A stretch of DNA of 64,000 nt from Isoptericola sp. BMS4 (GCF_011634835.1 NZ_SIRP01000001.1:3282970-3346969), one strand, 5' to 3'. Positions 35,932-45,301 are shown, counted from the stretch's first letter. Made by a program: numbers and translations. The notes: generated from the sequence alone by a model not told the origin.

Positions 35932-37475
35932 CGGTCCTCCGTGTTCAGGTCCGTCCCCCCGGACTTCTCCCGCGGGCTCTGGGCTTCGTGGGCTTCATGG
36001 TCGTCCGGCGCCGACGGTGCGGCCGGCACCGACTCGCCGGCGGCGGCGAAGAAGGCACCGATCCAGGCACCCGCCTGCTCGGCGGTCTGGTCCGCGGCAC
36101 GGACGGCCGGCCCCCGGTCCCGGCGCGCGGCCGGCGAAGCGCCCTCGGGCGCCCCCGGGCCGCCCCGCCGGGCGCGACCCGCCCCGACCTCCCCGGCGTC
36201 GATGCTGCCGGTCTCCGCACGCCGCGACCTGCGCTGCGGCAGGACGGGCCGCTCCGCCGGGACGGGCGGTGCCTCGGCGGCCCGCTCGCCGGGAGACGGC
36301 GCCACGGCGGGCGCGTCGACGACGGCCGTGGGCGCGGAGTGCGCGCCGACCGGGCGTGCCGGCGGCACCGCGCCGGAGGGAGCGGACGCCCGCCACGCCT
36401 CGTCGACGGCGGGCGCGAGCGCGTCGGTCGCCGCCGAGGCCGGCACCGTGATCTCGCTGGGCACCATGACCACGGCGCGCAACCCTCCGTAGACGGACTC
36501 GACGAGGTCGACGCGCAGGCCCAGCTGGCGGGCGTACGCCCCGACGACGGCCAGGCCCGTCTGCGGCACCTCGCCGAGGTCGGCGATGCCGACCTGCTCC
36601 TTGCCGGACGCGACCTGCCGGGCCCGGTCCAGCTCGCGGCTGCCCATACCGACGCCGCAGTCGTCGATCTCGACGACCGCGCCGCGCTGCACCTGACGGA
36701 TGACCACGAGCACCTGGGTGCTGGGCGGGGAGCACTGCGTGGCGTTGGCCAGCAGCTCCGCCACCACGTGGACGACAGGCTCGACCGCCTGCCCGACGAC
36801 CGCGAGGCCGGGCTCCCCCGAGACGTCCACGCGCTGGAAGGCCGTGATGCGCCCCGCGGCGGCCTTGACGACGTCCGGGAGCGGGAGCGGCGCGTCCCAC
36901 GACTGACCCGGGCGCCGGCCGCAGAGCGCGACCAGGTTCTGCGCCTGCCGGGCGTGCTGCGCCGCGGCGTGGTCGATACGCATGGACGTCTGCAGGACGT
37001 CCGGGTCGGCCGAGTGCCGCTGCACCATGCGCGCCGCCTCCTCCTGGATCCGGTGGGCCGAGGCCTGCACCTTGCGGCTCAGCGCCACGACGGCGATCTC
37101 CACCGCCTTGCGCTGCTCGTCGCGGGACTCCTCCTCCCGCCGGAGCGCCGTCGTCGCCCCCTCCAGGGCGGCCACGGCCTCGTCCAGGCTGGCGGCGAGG
37201 CTGTCGCGCTGGGCGACGACGCCACGCAGGGTCGCGTCGTCGCGGCGGCGGGCGACCAGCAGCAGCACGGCCGCCACGACCGTGAGGAGTGCCGCCGACC
37301 CGCCCAGCACCCAGCCGAACGTGCGGGTGGCGGCGTCCTGCGCGAGCGGGAGCGCGGCCGCGCACAGGGCTGCCCCCACCACGCAGAGCGATGGAAGGAC
37401 CTGCCCGGTCGCACGTGGTCTTGGAGAGGTCGTCGTGCTCACCGCACCCCCGTCGGTAGGACCGGGCCCGTTCAC
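35928..37475 (-). CDS. cvnA: Conservon sensor histidine-kinase-like protein CvnA
   Basis: A 515-residue membrane sensor. Two hydrophobic segments (about 27-45 and 53-75) with a very short outside loop are followed by a helical region and a histidine-kinase-type ATPase domain (N-box ELLANATQCSPP, G-box DDCGVGMGSREL). A long proline/alanine-rich, charged C-terminal tail (about 350-515) follows. There is no classical phospho-acceptor block, as usual for CvnA. The start is GTG at 37475; an in-frame GTG at 37442 with GGGGG before it is an alternative. First gene of the conservon, divergent from the S9 peptidase. Confidence 0.9.
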   Translation of the reverse strand: MNGPGPTDGGAVSTTTSPRPRATGQVLPSLCVVGAALCAAALPLAQDAATRTFGWVLGGSAALLTVVAAVLLLVARRRDDATLRGVVAQRDSLAASLDEAVAALEGATTALRREEESRDEQRKAVEIAVVALSRKVQASAHRIQEEAARMVQRHSADPDVLQTSMRIDHAAAQHARQAQNLVALCGRRPGQSWDAPLPLPDVVKAAAGRITAFQRVDVSGEPGLAVVGQAVEPVVHVVAELLANATQCSPPSTQVLVVIRQVQRGAVVEIDDCGVGMGSRELDRARQVASGKEQVGIADLGEVPQTGLAVVGAYARQLGLRVDLVESVYGGLRAVVMVPSEITVPASAATDALAPAVDEAWRASAPSGAVPPARPVGAHSAPTAVVDAPAVAPSPGERAAEAPPVPAERPVLPQRRSRRAETGSIDAGEVGAGRARRGGPGAPEGASPAARRDRGPAVRAADQTAEQAGAWIGAFFAAAGESVPAAPSAPDDHEAHEAQSPREKSGGTDLNTEDR

Positions 37476-37622
37476 GCCGCGCGCGCCACCCCGGTCTGCG
37501 CAGCCTTCTCCACGAACCCGGCGGAAATGTTCGTACCGGATAAAAGCCCTGACCAGGAGTTTCTACCACGTGCCACGGTCGGGTGAAAGGGTCCGCGCCC
37601 CGACCAGGTCGGTCCGCCGGGC

Positions 37623-37628
37623 TATCGT
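37623..37628 (+). promoter_or_regulatory. -10 element of the S9 peptidase gene
   Basis: TATCGT ends 7 bases before the ATG at 37636, and no ribosome site lies between, predicting a leaderless mRNA. Confidence 0.45.
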
Positions 37629-37635
37629 GCCCGGC

Positions 37636-39870
37636 ATGAGCGCCGAGACCACCCAGACCACCCGGACCCCCCGGAGCACGGCGGAGCCCGCCGCACCCGT
37701 CACCCCTCTCGACCCGCAGGGCCCCGACCCGTTCGGGTGGCTGGAGGACGTCTCCGGCGCCGTGGCGCTCGACTGGGTGCGGGCGCGCAACGCCGAGTCG
37801 CACGCGCGCCTCGGGGGGGAGCGGTCACGGGCGACCGAAGCCGCGATCCTCGAGGTCCTCGACTCCGACGACCGCATCCCCCAGGTGTCCCGGGTCGGCG
37901 GGCACTGCTACAACTTCTGGCGCGACGCCGGCCACGAGCGCGGCGTCTGGCGCCGCACCACCCCGGAGTCGTACCGCACGGACTCGCCCGAGTGGGAGAC
38001 GGTGCTGGACCTCGACGCGCTCGCCGAGGACGAGGGCATCAGCTGGGTCTGGCACGGCGCCTCGCTGCTGCGGCCCACCCCGGAGCAGCTCGCCGCGGGC
38101 GAGCCGTGGAGACGTGCCCTCGTGGACCTCTCCGTGGGCGGGTCGGACGCCGACGTCACCTGCGAGTTCGACCTCGTCGAGAAGCGGTTCGTCCCGGCCG
38201 CCGAGGGCGGGTTCGAGCGCGACCACGCGCCCGAGGCCGGCGGCGGGGGCGCGAAGGGCGGCCTGTCCTGGGCCGACGAGGACACCGTGTACGTGTTCAC
38301 CGACTTCGGCCCGGGCACGACGACGCCCTCGGGCTACCCCCGCACCGTGCGGCTGTGGCGGCGCGGGACGCCCCTCGACGACGCCGTCGAGGTCTACGCG
38401 GGCGCCCCCGACGACCTGGGCGTCTCGGCCCACCGCTCCCGGACGCCGGGGTTCGAGCGGGACGTGGTGCGACGCGGGATCGCCTTCTTCGCCTCGGAGA
38501 CCTTCCTGGTCCACGACGTCGGCACGCCGCACCAGCGGCTCGTGCGGATCGACGTCCCCGAGTCGGCCGAGGTCGGGTTCCACCGCGAGTGGCTGCTCGT
38601 CGAGCTCCGCGACGACTGGACCGTGGGCGACGGCGACGCCGCGCGCACGTACGCCGCGGGGTCGCTGCTCGCCGCACCCGCGGACGACTTCCTCGCCGGC
38701 TCGCGCGAGCTCACCGTGCTCTTCGCGCCGACGCCCTCGACCTCCCTCGCGGGGGCGACCTGGACCCGCCACCACCTGGTCGTCACCGTGCTCGAGGACG
38801 TGGTGAACACGCTGCACGTGCTCACCCCGCCGACGGACGCCGCCGCCGGCGTCGCCTGGGAGCGCCGCGAGCTGCCCCTCGGCGGCCACCTGCAGACGGT
38901 GACCACCCGCGCCGTCGACCCGCTCGAGAGCGACGACGTGTGGGTCACGACCACCGGTTACCTCACCCCCGCGACGCTCGCGACCGCCACCGTCCCGGGC
39001 CCTGGCGACCCCGACCCGGAGCCCGAGGCCCTCAAGTCGGCCCCGGCGTTCTTCGACCCCGAGGGCCTCGTCGCCGACCAGCACGTCGCGACCTCCGCCG
39101 ACGGCACGCGGGTGCCGTACTTCGTCGTGGGCCGCGAGGACCTGGTCCGCCCGGCCGACCCCTCGGCGCCCGGCACCGCCCCCACCCTGCTGTACGGGTA
39201 CGGCGGCTTCGAGATCCCGCTGCTGCCCGGCTACTCGGGCACGGTCGGGCGCGCCTGGCTCACGGGGCCCGACGCCGGCGTCTACGTGGTGGCGAACATC
39301 CGCGGCGGCGGCGAGTACGGGCCGTCGTGGCACCAGGCGGCGCTGCGCGAGCACCGGCACCGGGCCTACGAGGACTTCGCCGCCGTGGCCCGCGACCTCG
39401 TGGCCCGCGGCATCACCTCGCCGCGGCACCTGGGCGTCCAGGGCGGGTCGAACGGCGGGCTGCTGGCGGGGAACATGCTCACCCGCCACCCCGAGCTGTT
39501 CGGTGCGGTCGTGATCCAGGTGCCGCTGCTCGACATGAAGCGGTACTCGCACCTGCTCGCCGGCGCGTCGTGGACGGCCGAGTACGGCGACCCCGACACC
39601 GACGACTGGGAGTTCATCCGCACGTTCTCCCCCTACCACCTGGTGGACGCCGCCCGTGACTACCCCCCGGTGCTGCTGACGACGTCCACCAAGGACGACC
39701 GGGTGCACCCCGGCCACGCCCGCAAGATGGCGGCGCTGCTGCACGCCGCCGGCAAGGACGTCACCTACTACGAGAACGTCGAGGGCGGGCACGGCGGGGC
39801 CGCGAACAACGCCCAGGCCGCGCACATGAGCGCGCTCGCCTGGACGTTCCTGCGCGACCGGCTCACCTGA
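37636..39870 (+). CDS. Prolyl oligopeptidase-family serine peptidase (S9)
   Basis: A 744-residue prolyl-oligopeptidase-type enzyme with an N-terminal beta-propeller (DPFGWLEDVSG opening) and a C-terminal alpha/beta hydrolase domain. The nucleophile is Ser in GVQGGSNGGLLAGN, the Asp lies in TSTKDDRVHPGHA and the His in VEGGHGGAANN. The region YVVANIRGGGEYGPSWHQA forms the oxyanion environment. No signal peptide is visible, so it is probably cytoplasmic and trims short proline-containing peptides. It is monocistronic, divergent from cvnA, and ends at a very large inverted-repeat region. Confidence 0.94.
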   Translation: MSAETTQTTRTPRSTAEPAAPVTPLDPQGPDPFGWLEDVSGAVALDWVRARNAESHARLGGERSRATEAAILEVLDSDDRIPQVSRVGGHCYNFWRDAGHERGVWRRTTPESYRTDSPEWETVLDLDALAEDEGISWVWHGASLLRPTPEQLAAGEPWRRALVDLSVGGSDADVTCEFDLVEKRFVPAAEGGFERDHAPEAGGGGAKGGLSWADEDTVYVFTDFGPGTTTPSGYPRTVRLWRRGTPLDDAVEVYAGAPDDLGVSAHRSRTPGFERDVVRRGIAFFASETFLVHDVGTPHQRLVRIDVPESAEVGFHREWLLVELRDDWTVGDGDAARTYAAGSLLAAPADDFLAGSRELTVLFAPTPSTSLAGATWTRHHLVVTVLEDVVNTLHVLTPPTDAAAGVAWERRELPLGGHLQTVTTRAVDPLESDDVWVTTTGYLTPATLATATVPGPGDPDPEPEALKSAPAFFDPEGLVADQHVATSADGTRVPYFVVGREDLVRPADPSAPGTAPTLLYGYGGFEIPLLPGYSGTVGRAWLTGPDAGVYVVANIRGGGEYGPSWHQAALREHRHRAYEDFAAVARDLVARGITSPRHLGVQGGSNGGLLAGNMLTRHPELFGAVVIQVPLLDMKRYSHLLAGASWTAEYGDPDTDDWEFIRTFSPYHLVDAARDYPPVLLTTSTKDDRVHPGHARKMAALLHAAGKDVTYYENVEGGHGGAANNAQAAHMSALAWTFLRDRLT

Positions 39871-39890
39871 GCCGGAGACGCCCACGGCCT

Positions 39891-40010
39891 CTGGCGGGAG
39901 GTCGGGCCGGGGACGGGTCCTTGTCGCGAGGCGCGCCATTCGCCGCTCGTTCCTCGCGGCTCCCGCCAGGCCCGGCCAGCCTCTCGACAAGGACCCGTCC
40001 CCGACCCGAC
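39891..40010. terminator. Interleaved inverted repeats between convergent genes
   Basis: Arms at 39901-39930 and 39981-40010 pair at about 28 of 30 positions (core GGGGACGGGTCCTTGTCG). CTGGCGGGAG (39891-39900), just outside the left arm, pairs perfectly with CTCCCGCCAG (39960-39969) inside the loop, and GCGAGG (39926-39931) with CCTCGC (39952-39957). The stems interleave, so a pseudoknot or alternative folds are possible. It sits between the S9 peptidase and GH65 gene ends. Confidence 0.65.
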
Positions 40011-40035
40011 ACCGAGCGGACGCATGCGGCCGTGC

Positions 40036-42513
40036 TCAGCTGTGCGGCACCCGCGCGGTGATGAGGGTGCCGTCGTCGCGCCGGTTCCCCGACAGCGCCC
40101 GCAGGCCCGGCCGCCCGGACCGCCGCGGGCCCTGCCCGTCGAGCGGCACGCGGCTGACCGTCCCCGGCGTGACGGTGACGGTGGCACCGCAGACGGTGAC
40201 CGTGGCGCCGTCGCCGGTCTCCGCGTCGATCTCCAGGGCGTCGGGCAGCACGGTGACGCGCAGCCGCGAGGAGCGCCACGTCACCCGGAACGTCAGGCCC
40301 TCCCAGCCGTCGGGCAGCCGCGGGTCGAACGACAGCTCGCCCCCGTGGTCGCGCATGCCGCCGAACCCGTAGGCCAGCGCCGACCAGGTGCCGCCCGCGG
40401 AGGCCACGTGGACGCCGTCGCTCGCGTTCGCGTGCAGGTTGGCCAGGTCCACGAACAGCGACGACAGGAAGTACTCCATCGCGAGCTCGTGGTACCCGAC
40501 CTCGGCCGCCACGATCGACTGCACGACGCCGGACAGCGTCGAGTCCCCCGTCGTCAGCGGGTCGTAGTACTCGAAGTCGGCGAGCTTCTCCTCCGCCGTG
40601 AAGTGCTGCCCCTGCAGGAAGAGCGCCAGGACGACGTCGGCCTGCTTGAGCACCTGGTACCGGTAGATGACCAGCGGGTGGTAGTGCAGCAGCAGCGGCC
40701 GCTTGTCGGGCGGGGTCGCCGCCAGGTCCCAGATCTCCCGCTCGAGGAAGTGCGAGTCCTGCGGGTGGATGCCGATCTGCTTGGCGTACGGGATCGCCAT
40801 GTGGTCGGCCGTGCGTGCCCACTCCCCGCTCTCGTGCGGGGCCAGGCCGAGCCGCCCGACGAGCCGCACGTACTCCTCGGGGTGGTCGGCGCGCATGTCG
40901 TCCACGACCCGGGCGGCCGCGCGGAGGTTGAACCGCGCCATGACGTTGGTGAACAGGTTGTCGTTGACGACCGTCGTGTACTCGTCGGGGCCCGTGACCC
41001 CGTGGATGTGGAAGTCGTAGTCGCCGTTGGCGCGCCAGAAGCCGAGGTCCTGCCACAGGCGCGCCGTCTCCACCAGCACGTCGACGCCCTCGCGGTGCAG
41101 GAACTCGGTGTCGCGCGTGGCGCGCACGTACTGCACCAGCGCGAAGCTGATGTCGGCGTCGATGTGGTACTGCGCCGTGCCCGCCGCGTAGTAGGCCGAC
41201 GCCTCCTCACCGTTGATGGTGCGCCACGGGAACAGGGCGCCCTTCTGCGAGAGCTCGCCCGCACGGCGCCGGGCCGCGTCGAGCATCTGGTAGCGGAACC
41301 GCAGCGCGTTCCGGGCGTACCGCGGGTTGGTGTAGGTGAGGAACGGCAGCACGTACACCTCGGTGTCCCAGAAGTAGTGCCCCGAGTAGCCGCTGCCGGT
41401 CAGGCCCTTGGCGGGCACGCCGGAGCCCTCGGCGCGCGCCGTCGCCTGGGCGAGCTGGAACAGGTTCCAGCGCACCGCCTGCTGGACCTCCGGGTTGCCC
41501 GCCACCTCGACGTCCGAGGCCGTCCAGAACTCGTCGAGCCACTCGCGCTGCTGGCGGCGCTCGACGTCGATGCCGCGCGAGCGCACGCGGTCGAGGGTGC
41601 GGCGGCACCGGTCGACGAGCTCGCGCGGGGGCACCCCGCGCGACGAGTGGTACGACACGACCTTGGTGAGCCGGATCGTGTGGCCCGCGCGCGCGTCGAC
41701 GCGGAAGACGTGCTTGGCGAGGTCGTCCTCCGCCTGCGAGCGCACGTCCCACGGGTCCTCGGTCTCCAGGACGTCGTCCGCGGCCACGGCGAGCGTCATG
41801 CCGGAGTTGCTGCACCGGTAGCCCAGCACCATGCGGACGTCGTCGCACCACTGCAGCTCGGGCTGCAGCACCCGGTGCGTGAACTGCTCCGCCTTGCGGG
41901 GGTCGAACCCCTCCCCCAGCGACGCCGCCGGCACGTGGTACTCGTCCGAGCCGTCCTGCCGGTTGAGGATCTGCGACGCGATCGCCACCGGGGCGTCGTG
42001 GTCCAGCAGCGTCACCTCGAACGTCATCACGGCCAGGTGCCGCTCGGCGAACGACACCATGCGCTCCGAGCGCACCCGCACACGCTTGCCCGACGGCGTG
42101 CGCCACAGGAACGCGCGGCGCAGCACACCGTCGCGCATGTCCAGCGCGCGCTCGTACTCGGCGAGGTCGGCGACGGACAGCAGCAGCGGCTCGTCGTCCA
42201 CGTAGAGGCGGATCACCTTGGCGTCCGGGACGTTGACGATCGTCTGGCCCACCTTGGCGAACCCGTACGCGTCCTCCGCGTGCTGGATCGGCCACGTCTC
42301 GTGGAACCCGTTGACGAACGTGCCGTGGGCGTGCGACTCGCGCCCCTCCTCCAGGTTCCCCCGCATGCCCAGGTACCCGTTGGCCACGGCGAAGAGCGTC
42401 TCCGTGACGCCCAGGTCGTCCGACCGGTATTCGGACTCGACCAGCCGCCACGGGTCGACCGGGAACCTCACCCGGTCGACCACCCGCTGCTCGTCGGCGG
42501 TCCGGTGCCTCAT
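40036..42513 (-). CDS. GH65 disaccharide phosphorylase (maltose/trehalose/kojibiose type)
   Basis: An 825-residue glycoside hydrolase family 65 protein. The N-terminal beta-sandwich opens TLFAVANGYLGMRGNLEEG; the catalytic (alpha/alpha)6 domain has YFWDTEVYVLPFL, the general-acid Glu in VTGPDEYTTVVNDN, and QYHIDADISFAL. A short C-terminal beta domain ends in GTLITARVPHS. The family phosphorolyses alpha-linked disaccharides to glucose and beta-glucose-1-phosphate. The overlapping pgmB partner (ATGA at 42510-42513) supports phosphorylase over hydrolase activity. Which disaccharide is used cannot be told from motifs I can read. GAGGGGGCAG precedes the ATG. Confidence 0.93.
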   Translation of the reverse strand: MRHRTADEQRVVDRVRFPVDPWRLVESEYRSDDLGVTETLFAVANGYLGMRGNLEEGRESHAHGTFVNGFHETWPIQHAEDAYGFAKVGQTIVNVPDAKVIRLYVDDEPLLLSVADLAEYERALDMRDGVLRRAFLWRTPSGKRVRVRSERMVSFAERHLAVMTFEVTLLDHDAPVAIASQILNRQDGSDEYHVPAASLGEGFDPRKAEQFTHRVLQPELQWCDDVRMVLGYRCSNSGMTLAVAADDVLETEDPWDVRSQAEDDLAKHVFRVDARAGHTIRLTKVVSYHSSRGVPPRELVDRCRRTLDRVRSRGIDVERRQQREWLDEFWTASDVEVAGNPEVQQAVRWNLFQLAQATARAEGSGVPAKGLTGSGYSGHYFWDTEVYVLPFLTYTNPRYARNALRFRYQMLDAARRRAGELSQKGALFPWRTINGEEASAYYAAGTAQYHIDADISFALVQYVRATRDTEFLHREGVDVLVETARLWQDLGFWRANGDYDFHIHGVTGPDEYTTVVNDNLFTNVMARFNLRAAARVVDDMRADHPEEYVRLVGRLGLAPHESGEWARTADHMAIPYAKQIGIHPQDSHFLEREIWDLAATPPDKRPLLLHYHPLVIYRYQVLKQADVVLALFLQGQHFTAEEKLADFEYYDPLTTGDSTLSGVVQSIVAAEVGYHELAMEYFLSSLFVDLANLHANASDGVHVASAGGTWSALAYGFGGMRDHGGELSFDPRLPDGWEGLTFRVTWRSSRLRVTVLPDALEIDAETGDGATVTVCGATVTVTPGTVSRVPLDGQGPRRSGRPGLRALSGNRRDDGTLITARVPHS

Positions 42514-43265
42514 TCGTCTGCCCCCTCGTTCACGTGCGCCCGCGCCGGGCGGTCCAGGACCGCCGCGTCGAGCTCCCCCAGATCGGTCACGACCACCGTC
42601 GCCCCGCCGGAGCGCAGCAGGTCCGCCCCGACACCGCGGTCCACCCCGAGCACCAGGCCGAACGCGCCCGCGGCGCCGGCCTGGACCCCGGACAGGGCGT
42701 CCTCGACCACGACCGCCTCCTCGGCGCGCACCCCGAGGCGCTCGGCCGCGCGCAGGTAGGTGTCCGGCGCGGGCTTGCCCGGCAGACCCTCTGCGGACGC
42801 GACGTTGCCGTCCACGACGACCTCGAAGCGGTCCGCGAGGCCCGCGGCCTGCAGCACGGCCGGCGTGTTGCGCGACGACGACACCACGGCCACCAGCGCG
42901 CCGGCGGCCGTGACGGCGTCGAGAAAGCGTACCGACCCCGGGTACGGGGCGATCCCCTCCGTGGCGAACAGGTCGTTGACGATCGCGTCCTTGCGGTTGC
43001 CCAGGGCGCAGACGGTGTCCTCCCCCGGCGCGTCGTCCGCCGTGCCCCGGGGCAGCTCGACGCCCCGCGACGCCAGGAACGTCGCGACGCCGTCGTACCG
43101 CGGCTTGCCGTCGATGTGCGCGAAGTAGTCCGCGGGTTCGTACGGGGCGAGGCCGTGGGCGCGACACCAGGGCGCGAAGAGCCGCTCCCATGCGCGCATG
43201 TGGAGCTCGGCGGTCGGGGTGAGCACCCCGTCGAGGTCGAAGAGCACGGCTCGCAGCCTGGTCAC
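42510..43265 (-). CDS. pgmB: Beta-phosphoglucomutase-like HAD hydrolase
   Basis: A 251-residue HAD-family protein. The nucleophile motif is VLFDLDGVLTPT, motif II is VVSSSRN, and the acidic motif is VVVEDALSGVQAG. The cap-region phrase AYEPADYFAHIDGKPRYDGV matches the substrate-specificity loop of beta-phosphoglucomutases. It would turn beta-glucose-1-phosphate from the GH65 phosphorylase into glucose-6-phosphate. The start is GTG at 43265 with GAAGGGA before it; its stop overlaps the GH65 start, so the pair forms an operon. The upstream leader contains the palindrome GCGTACGC (43342-43349), a possible operator. Confidence 0.9.
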   Translation of the reverse strand: MTRLRAVLFDLDGVLTPTAELHMRAWERLFAPWCRAHGLAPYEPADYFAHIDGKPRYDGVATFLASRGVELPRGTADDAPGEDTVCALGNRKDAIVNDLFATEGIAPYPGSVRFLDAVTAAGALVAVVSSSRNTPAVLQAAGLADRFEVVVDGNVASAEGLPGKPAPDTYLRAAERLGVRAEEAVVVEDALSGVQAGAAGAFGLVLGVDRGVGADLLRSGGATVVVTDLGELDAAVLDRPARAHVNEGADE

Positions 43266-43341
43266 GACGGTCCCTTCACGGGTCGGTGGGTGCGGACTGC
43301 CGGAGACCGGCGCTCCGGCGGGGCGACGATGCCCTGTCGTA

Positions 43342-43349
43342 GCGTACGC
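43342..43349. promoter_or_regulatory. Small palindrome upstream of pgmB-GH65
   Basis: GCGTACGC, within a slightly longer imperfect dyad, about 77 bases before pgmB. LacI-type sugar repressors use sites of this general form. A GCCGGAG/CTCCGGC hairpin follows at 43299-43319. Both are weak evidence. Confidence 0.25.
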
Positions 43350-43399
43350 AGGCAAATCGCCGCGGGACCGGCGCGACGCGCGCGGCGCGTCGGTCCTGG

Positions 43400-44437
43400 T
43401 CAGCCCTCCGCACGCTCGGCGAGCGCCTCCGCGACCCGGCCCAGGTTCGCGAGCTCGGCGCGGTGCGCGTCCACGCCCGCGAGCTCCCGGCGCGGCGCCG
43501 ACAGGACGGTGACAGCGGCGAGCCCGCCGGCGGGCAGCCCGATCCGCCGCCAGGGCTCGGCGACCAGGCGGACGAGCTCGCCGAGCTGCGGGCCCGAGCA
43601 CTGGGACACCTCGGGCGCGGGCAGCCCGGCCCACAGCCCCATGCCGCGCTCGCTCGCCCGCGCGACACGCTCCCACGCCCGCTCGTCCCAGCCCCGCGGG
43701 CCCAGGTCGGCGAGGTCGAGGCCGATCGCGTCCGCGCCCGCCAGCGCGACCGCAGGGATGCCCACCCACGTCGCGCCGAGGTGCACCACGACGCGGGCGC
43801 CGGCGGCGTGCGCCGCCGCGACGACCGGCTCGAGGCCCTCGACGACGTCGGGGCCGGGCACGCCCCGGATCCGGGAGTAGCCGGAGAAGCTGGGCAGCAC
43901 GCCGGCGTGCACCTGTCCGAGCAGCGGCTCCGCCAGCTGGACGACCGGGTCGGCGCCCGGCACCTGCGACCGCAGGGTCGTCAGGTGATCGGTCAGGCCG
44001 GCGGCCAGCGCCTGGCCCAGGTCGCGCCGGGCGCCGACGTCCGCCAGGACGCGGTCGCCGCGGGCGGACCACAGCTCGGCGGCGAGCGTCCACGGCCCCA
44101 GGACCTCGGTGGCCAGCGGGCCGGCGTACCCCGCGGCCGCGACCGCGAGCGCCTCGACGTCCTCCCGCAGCAGCGCGGCCGCCCGCCGCTCGTCCGCGCC
44201 GGGCCGGTCGGCCAGCTTCCAGCCGTGCGGGCCGAGCTCGACGGGCGTCCCGGCGAGCAGGGCGCCCGTGCGTCCGACGGCGTCCGCTCCCGGCCCCCGG
44301 TCGGTCAGCCGGGTGAGGAAGCCCACGGCATCGACGCCCGTGGGCAGGGCCGCCAGGTCGTCGAGCACCGTGAGCTGCGCCGTCAGCACGTCCGCGTCGC
44401 CGCCCGGCCAGGGTCCGTGCCCGCTCACCGTCACCAT
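43400..44437 (-). CDS. MetE C-terminal-like / uroporphyrinogen-decarboxylase-fold protein (Rv3015c-like)
   Basis: A 345-residue protein related to the C-terminal domain of cobalamin-independent methionine synthase and the uroporphyrinogen-decarboxylase fold. Phrases such as ATEVLGPWTLAAELW, VVQLAEPLLGQV and VVVHLGATWVGIPAVALAGADAIGLDLADLG fit the barrel. It resembles the mycobacterial Rv3015c protein, which also lies near ligA, mnmA and a cysteine desulfurase. Its reaction is unknown. TAGAGT lies 8 bases before the ATG at 44437, so its mRNA is probably leaderless. Confidence 0.8.
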   Translation of the reverse strand: MVTVSGHGPWPGGDADVLTAQLTVLDDLAALPTGVDAVGFLTRLTDRGPGADAVGRTGALLAGTPVELGPHGWKLADRPGADERRAAALLREDVEALAVAAAGYAGPLATEVLGPWTLAAELWSARGDRVLADVGARRDLGQALAAGLTDHLTTLRSQVPGADPVVQLAEPLLGQVHAGVLPSFSGYSRIRGVPGPDVVEGLEPVVAAAHAAGARVVVHLGATWVGIPAVALAGADAIGLDLADLGPRGWDERAWERVARASERGMGLWAGLPAPEVSQCSGPQLGELVRLVAEPWRRIGLPAGGLAAVTVLSAPRRELAGVDAHRAELANLGRVAEALAERAEG

Positions 44438-44488
44438 GGGGCGCCACTCTAGACTGCGAGCGCACCCCCACGACGAAAGGCCGTACCC

Positions 44489-45301
44489 GTGCGGATCACC
44501 ACGCGCAACGCCCGGTTCCAGCTGCTGACCACGCTCGGCACGAACCGCACCAAGCGCGGCCGCGCCGGCGAGTTCCTGGTGCAGGGCGTGCGGCCGATCA
44601 CCCTCGCGGTGGAGCACGGCTGGCCGGTGCGCACCCTGCTGCACGAGGACGGCCGGCGGCTGTCCGCCTGGGCGCAGGACGTGCTGCGGGCCACGGGCGC
44701 CGAGAGCATCGCGATGGCGCCGGACCTGCTGGCGGAGCTGGCGGAGAAGGAGCCGGGCGCCACCGAGCTCGTCGCCGTGGTGGCGATGCCCGCCGACGAC
44801 CTGGACCGCATCGGCGTCGGCGGGGACTTCCTCGGCGTCGTGTTCGACCGGCCCACGCAGCCGGGCAACGTCGGCGCCGTCGTGCGGTCGGCCGACGCGT
44901 TCGGCGCCCACGGGCTCGTCGTCACCGGCCACGCGGCCGACCCGTACGACCCGAAGGCGGTGCGCGCGTCGACCGGGTCGCTGTTCGCGCTGCCGGTCGT
45001 GCGCGCGGCGTCCCACCGCGAGGTGACGGCCTGGCTCGCCGCGCACCGGGACGCCGGGCGTCCCGTCACGGTGGTCGCGACCGACGAGGACGGCGACGCC
45101 GCGCCGGGCGACGTGGACCTCACCGGCCCCGTGCTGCTGGCCGTCGGCAACGAGACCGCCGGGCTGTCGAAGGGGTGGCGGGAGGCCGCGGACGTGACCG
45201 TCGCGATCCCGATGGCCGGCAGCGCGAGCTCCCTCAACGCGTCGAACGCGGCGTCGATCGTGCTGTACGAGGCGCACCGGCAGCGGCTCGCGCGGGACTG
45301 A
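44489..45301 (+). CDS. TrmH/SpoU-family RNA methyltransferase
   Basis: A 270-residue SPOUT methyltransferase that 2'-O-methylates rRNA or tRNA. It has an N-terminal substrate-binding domain (GEFLVQGVRPITLAV) and the three SPOUT motifs: VFDRPTQPGNVGAVVRSADAF, LLAVGNETAGLS and IPMAGSASSLNASNAASIVLYE, which form the knotted SAM site. The start is GTG at 44489 with GAAAGG upstream. It is convergent with mnmA. It may be an rRNA (TsnR-like) or a tRNA methylase; sequence alone does not settle this. Confidence 0.92.
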   Translation: MRITTRNARFQLLTTLGTNRTKRGRAGEFLVQGVRPITLAVEHGWPVRTLLHEDGRRLSAWAQDVLRATGAESIAMAPDLLAELAEKEPGATELVAVVAMPADDLDRIGVGGDFLGVVFDRPTQPGNVGAVVRSADAFGAHGLVVTGHAADPYDPKAVRASTGSLFALPVVRAASHREVTAWLAAHRDAGRPVTVVATDEDGDAAPGDVDLTGPVLLAVGNETAGLSKGWREAADVTVAIPMAGSASSLNASNAASIVLYEAHRQRLARD

